A stretch of DNA of 64,000 nucleotides from the NCBI GenBank assembly GCA_017562135.1, contig QEYB01001312.1:682001-746000 (forward strand). The letters are read 5' to 3'. This document shows positions 55,101-64,000 of this stretch, in pieces. Source of the stretch: Dipylidium caninum (taxonomy: Eukaryota > Platyhelminthes > Cestoda > Cyclophyllidea > Dipylidiidae). Position 1 is the first letter of the stretch. The number at the start of each line of letters is the position of its first letter. A program made the position numbers and the translations under genes. The notes beneath the pieces were generated by a model. The model did no database searches, was not told where the DNA came from, and saw only the letters and a program-made list of their open reading frames with translations.

Positions 55101-55283
55101 CTTTTCGCCCTCAATCCGCACTGTAAGATACTCTCCATTCACGATCCGAAGATGGCATTCGAGCTGCTGGCGAGAGGCCTGAGCCGCAACTGCCTCCAGA
55201 TTGTATATAATATCATCGGAAGAGAGCTCTTCGCTGTGTTCATAAAAACTAGCAACATGCTCTGCATTAACCTCTTCCTCCAT
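46130..55283 (-). CDS. EPS8: EPS8-like actin regulator (PTB, SH3), partial model, at least 8 exons
   Basis: EPS8 proteins bind receptors and Abi1 and cap or bundle actin filaments. Identified minus-strand exons are 54883-55283, 54742-54847, 54572-54698 and 53129-53462, all phase-consistent (322 codons), then 49701-49782, 49545-49620, 47790-48873 and 46130-46320, also phase-consistent. The first exon is the PTB domain (NAEHVASFYEHSEEL to DDTRTLKWAIDVINEA). The next three match the EPS8 middle region, including LEELNLLLSEINSFEDLL and SFWQSLGECW (human LWMSLGGTW). An SH3 follows, split after GDVLE by an intron, with SGEWCCL and GHVPRRCIEVL in its second half but no ALYDY motif. The large exon adds a Cys/His cluster, a Pro/Gln/Met-rich segment and an Arg/Ser-rich tract. 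The 46.1-46.3 kb exon (RELQERMKAMREG) resembles the start of the EPS8 C-terminal effector region. Missing are the exon or exons linking 53129 to 49782 (phases do not join directly) and the C terminus. A splice acceptor 13 bases before the ATG leaves the 5' end open. Confidence 0.85.
46321..47789 (-). other. Intron of the EPS8-like gene
   Basis: GT-AG intron of 1469 bp. The donor interrupts a codon (TATG then GTGAGC) and the acceptor (CCCTGCCAG) restores it as an Ala codon. It holds GT, CT and purine-rich simple sequence and no credible gene. Confidence 0.7.
49783..53128 (-). other. Unresolved EPS8 segment (introns plus one or more missing exons)
   Basis: The exon ending at 53129 leaves two bases over and the exon starting at 49782 needs one, so at least one exon lies between. 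Human EPS8 has about 20 residues here before the LNFM-like point where the 49.7 kb exon resumes. Minus-strand acceptor-like sites occur near 52710, 52648, 52409 and 50387, but none of the short open segments after them clearly matches. No other gene is apparent. Confidence 0.5.
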
Positions 55284-55296
55284 CGTTATCCTTATT

Positions 55297-58164
55297 CTAT
55301 ATGAACAAGATGCACGTGTCAACAGTATAAAAATTGATAAAAAAGGAAAGCATGCGAGGCTCATAACTATATGGTAACAGGTATAACACTTAAAGGAATA
55401 AGCGTGTTGCCCCCCCGAGGCAACAACATGAAATACGTTAAACGTCTGAGGAACATAAGCTGACATGGAACATGACTGAATGTAAAATAATAAGTTCAAA
55501 TGACTAAAGTCAAGGTAAAAGATGTATCCAAGGGTCATGGAGATGGAGTAATACTCGACAGCAAGAATTAACTATTAACTAAACGTTCACAACAAAATAA
55601 TAGAAAGTCAAGGTTGGATAACGATATACGGATAATTAATTTTCTATGCAATACGAACACTGCAGAGGTAGCAAAGGGACACACCGAAGTAGCCTTTAAG
55701 GCGCTGTGAGTGCCTCAAGGTAATCAAAGACCCTTAGTAAAGTTAAACAAGCTTCGCCCTATTGAAGAATAGCAGAGTTAAGTATCTTAAACAACCGTTC
55801 AAATGTGTATTTTTGTAAACCAATTAAAATGCAGCTTCAACCGGACCATGTACGGTTTGATTATTGGTTTTGATTAAACCAAACAATTCATATTAGATGA
55901 AAGTTCTATCGTCATTTACCTCCTTCTCTAGCTTCAATACACTAACATCAGTTGTTGAAGCCCACTTTAAGAGGTTGCGAGCAGATCCAGACTTAGTGCT
56001 ATGTTTTCACCCACGGATGTAAATACGATATTTAACGATTGCTTGGTCGCCTTCCATCAGTTTTATCCTTGCGGACGTTGATCATCCTAATTAAAGGATG
56101 ACCCGATTTTTTCGTCCCTCCAAAGACTTAACCTCTTATAGAAAAAATACCCTTATGAGTGGTGTATAAAAATACGGGGTTATGGATTTTTTTTCTTTAC
56201 ACTCTGCTCGGTTTCTAACACCGCAATTGCTACACTCTGCAGTGAGTCCTCACTTGTAATGGGTTCGGTTGGTGAAAGAGGGAGTTGTATGATTCGGAAG
56301 CCGTTTCAGGAACAGTATCGCCCGTACTCTGCGATGTGAAAATAAGTCCCACTATTAATATCAGCGCAAACTTATTTATTTTGGAAAATGGGCTTCCTAA
56401 AAAGAATCATATACGAAAAATCCATCGTTGATTACCCCTTTAATAAGACAATTAGTCCATATTTCATGTTGGCCTCATGACAATCTCTCCAACTTTTACG
56501 GAAGCCTGGACTGTCTGGAGTTACTATATACAAGTGGAGAGATGGTACAGCCACTGATTGCGTGTTACCACATTTACCCCACTTACCGCTACCTCGAATA
56601 GTGGTTGTCATAAGTGGGTATTCCAAAACGTGCCTCAATCTTCAAATATCAGTTATCCTTGAAAGCTCCCATTTCTCTCTATTCATTCAACGGTGCCAAC
56701 AACCCAGCTCTCTGACCCATGTGGCCGTATTTTCTGCCAGATTTTTCACATCTTACTCGATTTCTGCTACTATTTGCCCGTTCTTCGTGCACCACGGACA
56801 ATTTCGCTAAAGGTTGCAAAAGCCACTTATATAGAGTTTCGCAACAGCTGATCGACAGATATGGAGGCACTAGGTTGTTTTCCTCGCATACAAGTTGACC
56901 TTTACTTTGTCCGTAGGTCCAAAACAGGTCCTCATAACCCACCTATTGAAAGATGTTGCATCCAGTTCGTTTGCCACTACAATTAAGAGTGTGATGGACC
57001 ACTTTCTCCAAATCACACAAAAGTCACAAATGCGTGACATGATCGACTGGTTTACGGTAAACGTTACTGTACCGAACCCTGCTGTAAAGAGGCTAAGGCC
57101 CTGTTCTACCCCTTAACAGGTGATGCTCCAGGCGTATTCGTCTCTGCTACGTGTGAAGGGTAGTTTATATGGGCTACAAAAGGGGTGACAAGTGGTGTCA
57201 TGCGGGAGGAGGTAGGCATCCGGATGTAGTCGGTAGCCCAAGTGGACCCAAACGGAGGTATCGTGTTGGGGAAGCTGTTGCGCTGGCAGCATGACGCAGC
57301 ATCCGAACATTTCGGCCTAGAGACTGATCACCGCAGTTGTCAGCATGACACTCATTAAATATTCGAAAGGCTGCTATACCGTCCGTACTATTTATAAACA
57401 TCTGGGGATTGTGACTTGCAACAAAGTAATGCTCTTAAAAAACACTAGAATCCACATCAGCGCATCAGAATTAGATGCGTTTGACTAACCAGAAGTCCAA
57501 AAGACCCGATCACTGCGGATTCTAAAACCAGAAACTGGTGGCACAGGCAGATGCGAGGCTGATATCATCCATCAGAAGAGAAGGCGCGATGGTCAACAAG
57601 AACCTTGGTGACAGCACCAATCAACGCCAAATGAAAAAGGCGCCACCTCCGAACGTCGTGCATCGAACGTTGCGGGTGGATGATAAAATGGTGTGGTTGT
57701 GTGACGTAAGAAGTTGACACAAAGAGCACCGCGCCAAGTGCATCACACAACGGCGTATTCGAAGGAGCCGGTACCTTTATCTCTCTTCGGGTGGGGCGCT
57801 TTGCCGTTGCGAGGAGCGCGATTTGACAATCGAAGAAGGGCGTCAAAGGGGAAGTGGAAACGATGAGGCGGTAGTGGGGAGACACAAACGCTTCACCTCG
57901 GGGAACACGGCATTTTGGAGACGGGGACGTCGGGCGAAGCGACGCTGGTCCTCCCCACAGCACTAATTCTTCCCAATTGAGCACCTGAACCGTTACATCA
58001 CCGCTCTGCTACCCTTCGCATCAGCTTGTCAAAGAAGGCACAAAGCGGGGCAGTTTAGACTCAAGGTACTCAAGTGTAAAAAATTAATTACAAATAGTAG
58101 ACGGAAGCTGCAGGCATTGAGAGACGAAAGATGCATGAGCTTAATCCCGAGCCGGGGCAACCGG
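55297..58164. other. Region between the EPS8 5' end and the CoA-transferase stop
   Basis: A/T-rich sequence with no recognisable exon. It may hold the promoter or a leader exon of EPS8 and the 3' UTR of the CoA-transferase gene. Short open frames near 56.9-57.4 kb have no clear family. Confidence 0.5.
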
Positions 58165-61100
58165 TTAGTCAGGGCGGGGCATTGTCTTCAGTGTCGTAAA
58201 GGCCGCCTTCTCCAATTCCTCGCTGGAAAGGGGTGAAACAAGTGAGTTAGAAAAATTGCTCCAAACGCAAAACGCGAGAGGAGAAGAGCTGCAAGTGTTC
58301 TGCATCAGCGACAACGAAAGATCTCCCTCCTCGGGGTGAAGCTATCGCTTTCACCCGCGAAGCAGCAACCGCCACGGTGAAATACTTCCACTTTATACGT
58401 CTCTCCACTCATCGGCCAAATTGGTTGACCGAAACCGGTTCGAAGAAGGCATCGCACTGCGAACGGGTCGGTTGACCACAAAGAACCTAATTAATGTGCC
58501 CTCGGGCCTCCTTTAGGCGTTCAGAGGGCCGAAGTGCACGGCGAAGGTACGTCCAAGCGGACACATCATTCCGTTGCGCGCTTTTATATGTGTTTGTGTG
58601 CGTGCGCGGGTGCGTGTGAAAAGACGTGGACGGAGTGTGCTCTGATCGAGCCCGCGCCACCCGCCGATGTTGCCGACTGCGCCGGTCCGAGTGCCGGTGG
58701 CCCTTGAGTCGGCCGAGAAGGCGTTTTCTGAGCACAGGCCTCGGCCCACCTTCGACGACGGGACGCCGGCCGATCTCAAAGGCACAACAGGCTGCCATAA
58801 ATCAGTGCTCCCCCACTCCCACTCCGATGACACTCGCCTGAAAGCAAGCGAGAACGCCCATAAAGGCGCTGACAATCGATGCTACTAGAACAGAGTCTTC
58901 TCAAAACTGCATTCTCTGGTTGTATCAGTTTTTGACACCTCTTACAAAGTCATCACTGCGAAAAAGGGATGTGGGTGTCATTCGGATGAATAAGGAGACA
59001 CCAGCAATGTTATCTGCCCTCGAGAAGTCCCAGGACCGATTTGTGTGCTACCTTCATGAGCCTGTGGTGGAGATTTGAGGCCACCGCCATTTTTACCAAA
59101 GTCAACTGAAGGGCTGCTCTCAAATGGCCTGAGACTGGCGTCGGCGCTAGCTGCTACCGGTGTGGAGTGTCGCGCGAAGATCTGAGCGGTGACTATGCTC
59201 GGCGAGGACAACAGCATTTCCCGGAGGAAGTGTTTTATTCTCGACTCTCCTGGATTTCCGTGTATTTAAGAGTAGAAATAAGAGAAATAGAGGCAGACTG
59301 CTTAACAAACCCACTATACGAAATTGTAAGAAGGGGGAACGCTTACGAAATTGGGAGTGGGCGATAATTTCATTACCACCAGAGGAGAAAACTCCGCTCC
59401 AAGCCATTTAAATTGCAAACTCGTCGACCTCACTACAAGTCCATTCCTCCTGTGGTCGACTGCGGTCGCGGAGAATGGGTTTGGTGCACAAATGGGAGGA
59501 ACAGAGGGACGATGGGACCACAGTATTCCTTTGGCCAGGCCAAACAAATGTTACCCTCATAAACTTCACTAGTATAAGGACAAAAGTGTGGGCGTTGGCC
59601 ACCACGGTGGCTTGTCCGGGGAGCACTGCCGTCCACTCGCACTGTTCAGGTTGTGGTGCGAAGAACTCGATTTCAACAAGCCTTCCGCGAACGCCCCGTA
59701 AAGGTGGTCTCGTCGCTGATAAGCGGTGAATAGCACGAGAGGCAAGATTTAACCGCTCGAGTGGTGCTTGTCTGCTCTACGAGCCACAGAAACAAGCTTC
59801 CAACTGGAAACGGTGGAGTATACTAGTGCTGTTTGTCAGCAATGACTCGAGCGTGTTACAGTATGTGCCACAGCCAAACAGACGATCCAATCTCGGTCAC
59901 CCTCGAAGATGTAACGAACACGCACGGCGGCACCCGCTGGTCGGTTCGAGGTGACCCTCCGTCAGCATTCGCGAGAAGAATCAACGTCAAATAGGGGGAA
60001 GAGAGGGGGGGGGGCGGGCAAGAAGCTCACCGAAAGTCAGGATGCGCAATGTTGATGAGGGCGTAGGCGCGTTGACGGAGGTTCTTGCCGAAGAGGTAGG
60101 CGATCCCGTGCTCGGTGACAATGTAGCGTACGAGGGCGCGTGAACAGAGGACCGCCGCACCACTGGTCAAGAAGGGCCGGATGGCACTCGTGCCATTCGG
60201 GGTGACGGAACGCATGCACAAGATCGGCTTCCCCCCCTCGGACCAGCTCGCGCCTCGAATGAAGTCCTCCTGCCCGCCCACACCTTGAGGGAATGGGGAG
60301 GAGAAAGAGGGCGTCATCGTCAATGGGACAAATCAACGGAGGTCGACAACCGAGGACCGAGAGGCTGCACTGAGCGCCCCCTGCTAGTTGCCGGTCGCTA
60401 GGCCTATGCAATAATGAGTGGGATGAATTTAAAGGAAACGAAAAGAGACGCCGCTGCCGATGGAAGATAAACTAAACCTACTCCGTTTTGTCGCAACTAA
60501 ATGAATCAAGTAAAAAATAGCTTCGGTAGAATGGCGAGGCTTCATCGGCTCTGTTCGTGAAACGTAAGTGTAAGACCAACTCGGAGCAAAAAGCTACGAG
60601 CTCATTAGGTTGCTTAATACGGTCAAGAACAAGCCACTGATCTGGACAAACTGTCCGACTCTTCGTAGGAGCAGGAACAGGAGGAGGATGAACATGAGCA
60701 TAGAAAAGTGAGGCTCGCGTCTCAATAAGGAATAATTAAGAGGTAAATCAGCTGGCGGGGATGCCACCCGACAAGAGGAGTATGTAGACAATAGAAAACA
60801 GTTTCAAGTACATGTGTCAGAAAGAGTATCCTCAGGGGTATGCAACGCCATTGTTCCGAGTGGAAGTATTCAAGTAAAATAAGTAAAAGGTGAGATGACC
60901 ACTACAACACTAACACCGCACCAAAAACCTTTAATGATTATAGGGAAGGACTGAGGACAGGTGATTAGAAAACGTTATCAAAAACCCATTCCCTTAATTT
61001 ATTCTCGTTAAATTACTATACGCAGTTAACGTATAAATCAGTGCATCCATGATTAAATGTTATCTAACCTGAGTAGATCTGTGTTCCATAGCAAGAAGAG

Positions 61101-62415
61101 ACAGTCTGCCCAGTCAGATCGACTTCCAGACAAGCGTTCACAGCCGCAACATTGGGATTTCGTGCTATAACTTCGGGTGCATTCGTCCAAGCGATGTCAC
61201 AAAGGTCTGAAGTGCGAGAAGCAGTGAGAATGAAGATGCCTCAGTGATCAGACAAAATTCTCTAGTATCAAGGTTAACCTACTGACAGAGGAGTTTTCGT
61301 GGACAAAATCAAACATATCCTGCTTTCCTACAACAAAGCTAGCGACAATGCGCCCACGACGAACGCTCTTTAACGAGTTTGTTATGCATCCCGCCTGCCA
61401 CAGATCCGTCACCTCGGAAGAAAGCATATCAGTGTGGATGCCAAGGTTTTTATGATTCTTCAGATGCCTACTTGTCGCGCAGGGAATCCGACCAATGCCT
61501 GCGAACAAAACAAAAATGAGTTTGTCAGAGCGAAAAAATTTAAGGGGCAGAAGAATGCGAATACTAACCGAATTGGCAGGTGTCACCGTCATTTATAAGG
61601 TTCTCGGCAATAATTTGGCCAATTTGGAGATCCACTTCCGCGATTTCTGGAACCTCAAATTCCTGTAGAGGAGACGAGTCATGGAAGATGTAATCCAATT
61701 TACTGACATGTACAGCCGTATCGCCAAAAGTTATCGGAGTTTTGGGATTAATTTGAGCTGAGGGGCAGCTTAGGACAAAATTTGATGGAAAGACCTACCA
61801 ACAACAATTTTTGAGTTTTGGATGGCAGCACGATTTATATCGACGCCGCCACACAAGCAGCAGAATCCATGTTGGTTGGGTGGACTGATTTGAATCAGAG
61901 TTAGGTCCAAGTTGAATTGGCGTCTTCGATAGAGGTGAGGAATTTCACTCAGAGAAATAGGAACGAAATCAGCTTCGCCATTGTTTATGGCTTCTCGACA
62001 TGACCGCGCTAAGACGTAACCAAAAGTGAAAGCTTACTTGCAAAAAGACTATTAATTCGGATAAACTTTTTGCACTCAGAATCAAAGACGGGAAGGTCAC
62101 CCCTGGGAAAGAATTGGTGTAGTGTGATTCCCTTTAACTTATGTTCAACAACGTAACTTCTTAGTTCTTTTAACAAACCATGTGGAGTGCCAACTCCTCC
62201 TTGCACAAAAACGTTGGCATCTAATGGAAGAATATCAAAGATTCATAAGTACTTTCTCTCAACTCGGAGAACATGTCTTCGCCACGACATGCCCACTTAG
62301 GATGTTTTCCTGGAATTATCGATGACGGTTCCGCTAACGTTGGGGCAACTTGGCTTCTTACACCATAAAAGGTGCGAAGAATTGAAAAGGTCGTTGACAG
62401 TTTGCGCGAAAACAT
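58165..62415 (-). CDS. Mitochondrial acyl-CoA transferase, acetyl-CoA hydrolase / 4-hydroxybutyrate CoA-transferase family, 8 exons
   Basis: Moves CoA between acyl groups. In helminth mitochondria this family includes a candidate acetate:succinate CoA-transferase that makes acetate and succinyl-CoA during anaerobic metabolism. Minus-strand exons are 62253-62415, 62038-62220, 61799-62008, 61569-61757, 61283-61498, 61069-61206, 60031-60283 and 58165-58222. All phases join without a stop, giving 469 residues, full family length. The N terminus (MFSRKLSTTFSILRTFYGVR) is basic and hydroxylated, like a mitochondrial presequence. Family motifs in order are VFVQGGVGTPHGLL, ISPPNQHGFC, GIGRIPCA, KNLGIHTDM, LEVDLTGQ, GVGGQEDFIRGAS, TEHGIAYLFGKNL and NIAHPDFREELEKAA. 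Residue 272 is Asp where the family motif normally reads HTEM or HSEM, with what I believe is the catalytic Glu. The introns are 32, 29, 41, 70, 76, 785 and 1808 bp from 5' to 3'. Substrate preference is inferred. Confidence 0.95.
58223..60030 (-). other. Last intron of the CoA-transferase gene
   Basis: Intron of 1808 bp, donor TTTCG then GTGAGC, acceptor CCCCTTTCCAG. No embedded gene is recognised on either strand. Confidence 0.75.
60284..61068 (-). other. Sixth intron of the CoA-transferase gene
   Basis: Intron of 785 bp between donor TACTCAG then GTTAGA and acceptor ATTCCCTCAAG. Plain sequence with no other feature seen. Confidence 0.75.
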
Positions 62416-64000
62416 GCCTGCTCTTTCACACGATCGTATAAGGCGGGAGAAAAGCTGAGTAATCGACCTTGAATATTTTACGGCTGTCTAAAAGTTTAAA
62501 CAATTTAAAAGTAGTACATTTAAGCAAAGGAATGCATAGCAAAAAATATCAGTTGCATAAAAAATTTTGTAGCAATTATTTACAAAATTTTTTTGAAATG
62601 GAATTGGTTATCATTGTGGCGGTTAAAATGAAGGAAAAGGTATGAGGGAAAATCAAATACCTTCTTTTTTTATCAAGTTATGTAAGTAACTTCTACGGTT
62701 ATAACGCCAACAAAAAACGCCTTTTTGTGGAGTGATTGTTGATGAGTTTAACCTCATTCTTTCTTCGTTTTTTAGTGCCAGCTTCCCAGAATTTGGTGAG
62801 CGAATTTTCGCTCTTCAACATATTGAGACTATATTAATAAGACTATATAAGTAATGTGGTAGAAAATATTAGCATGTGTTCATCATGCGGTTAATTTTCA
62901 AAACTCTCGAGTGGACTCTGGTACACAGAGCTCGTTTTAATTGTGCAGGATCAGAAATGTTAAACAATGAAAGATCTTGATTCCTGTCTTAAAAAATACT
63001 CGCAAGGGACAAAAAATGGCACACTGCGTTGTAACCCCACTTTGAAAATCGCCAAGCGCCGAGAACTCTACTCCTACCAAGTTTATTTACGGTGAAGTTA
63101 CAAATGAGGAGGTTGGATTCAGCTCTTTGATTAAAGTAAAACTGTTCGGGACTGTGATGCTATCTGCAAAGTGTACTTAAATATTGAGGAATCCATCCAA
63201 ATCTCTGATTAATTTGGCGTTTGATCTCCAATGCGACGTTTCCTTCTTCAAATTATTGCTACAGAAATCTTTTGCGTAAGCCGATGCCACCCAGGAGACC
63301 CTAATTAAGCTGATAGTCCAGGCGTTTCATGTTTGCGCAGTAAACTATCACATTTTAAATTCCTGCCGCCACCCAGTACTACACAGGCCGCAGTTAACAA
63401 AATGACTTCCATTAACACTAGAATCAGTTTTGTGGAAATCATTCCTCAAAGCCTTTCCCTTTTTCTCTCTGTACAACAAACAGGCACTGTTGGTCCAGTC
63501 GCCAGACACCAAAGAGAGAGTACTTTACATTATGCCAGTCAAAGTGTCTCAGTTGGCAGTAAGGAGACAGTGATGTGCGCCGTTTATTTTACCACCAGTT
63601 TCGACAAAGAGCATCCGATAACAGCACTCAGGAATTCTACATGAGAAAAAGAGCAGTGACCATTCGTCTACGCATGTGTGCTCATACAACACTGGGCTGT
63701 ACAGGACAGTAAGACAGGCGTGAGATGTATTTAGCCGTACAATATCACAATACAAGAAGGAGAGAGGCAAAGGGCGACTGGAGAGGAGAGAGACAGGGAG
63801 GGGGAGAAAGAGAGAGGTTCTCCAGGAAAGGAGGGACGAAGGCGATAGGGCGGTTTCGTGGATTCTGGTGTACACGTGACGGAAATTGGTTGCAGTTTTG
63901 ACGCAAAAGGAGAGTCAGTGCAGAACCGGTCGGTAGACAGAGAAGAAAGGGATAATCTAACAATTAAAAGATAGTCTAAGAGAAGCAGACTTCGTTGACA
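62416..64000. other. Upstream flank of the CoA-transferase gene
   Basis: A/T-rich sequence, then a purine-rich stretch at about 63755-63840. It should contain the promoter of the leftward CoA-transferase gene, but I see no clear TATA or CCAAT arrangement. The 103-codon plus-strand frame near 63.3-63.6 kb has no recognisable domain. Confidence 0.5.

Noticed and set aside
56895..57310. Possible retroelement relic with an RVKGSLYGLQKG-like reading
   Set aside because: The resemblance to a Copia-type reverse-transcriptase motif is one short stretch flanked by stops, with no RNase H, integrase or LTR nearby.

Overview
The window looks like nuclear DNA of a flatworm, most likely a tapeworm. The coding sequences are animal genes split by spliceosomal introns. 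Several 5' introns are only 29-43 bp while 3' introns reach 1-2 kb, a gradient described for flatworms. Long intergenic stretches are filled with GC-rich low-complexity DNA and microsatellites. I found no operon, plasmid, phage or CRISPR signal and no credible tRNA or rRNA gene. The species is inferred from gene structure only.

Layout. At 2.4-4.8 kb a complete three-exon beta-tubulin gene runs leftward, with a compact CCAAT/TATA promoter. About 9.8 kb of GC-rich DNA with no credible gene separates it from a second complete beta-tubulin gene running rightward (14.6-18.0 kb). The two genes are head to head, share both intron positions, and differ at residue 200 (Phe versus Tyr), the classical benzimidazole-response site. 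From 18.2 to 25 kb there are only microsatellites and a purine-pyrimidine alternating tract. A three-finger C2H2 zinc-finger protein lies at 25.55-27.10 kb. The 27.1-41.4 kb stretch is mostly empty, with two weakly supported exon-like segments near 37.6-38.6 kb and a perfect 36-bp tandem duplication near 39.6 kb.

At 41.4-43.6 kb is a complete SF3B6/p14 gene, the U2 snRNP branch-site protein, carrying Leu where human p14 has its branch-adenosine tyrosine. From about 55.3 down to at least 46.1 kb, on the minus strand, is an EPS8-like actin-regulator gene: a PTB domain, a middle helical region, a degenerate SH3, then an unusual proline-rich plus Arg/Ser-rich extension. Some middle exons and the 3' end of this gene are unresolved. 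From 62.4 down to 58.2 kb, also on the minus strand, is a complete eight-exon mitochondrial acyl-CoA transferase of the acetyl-CoA hydrolase / 4-hydroxybutyrate CoA-transferase family. It is a candidate acetate:succinate CoA-transferase of helminth anaerobic metabolism.

The genes do not form one pathway: cytoskeleton (two tubulins, EPS8), splicing (SF3B6), transcription (zinc finger) and mitochondrial energy metabolism (CoA-transferase). I did not find a wholly new system. The strongest leads are the altered key residue in SF3B6 next to genes with 29-43 bp introns, the Asp in place of a presumed catalytic Glu in the CoA-transferase, the F200/Y200 tubulin pair, and the rebuilt C-terminal half of EPS8.
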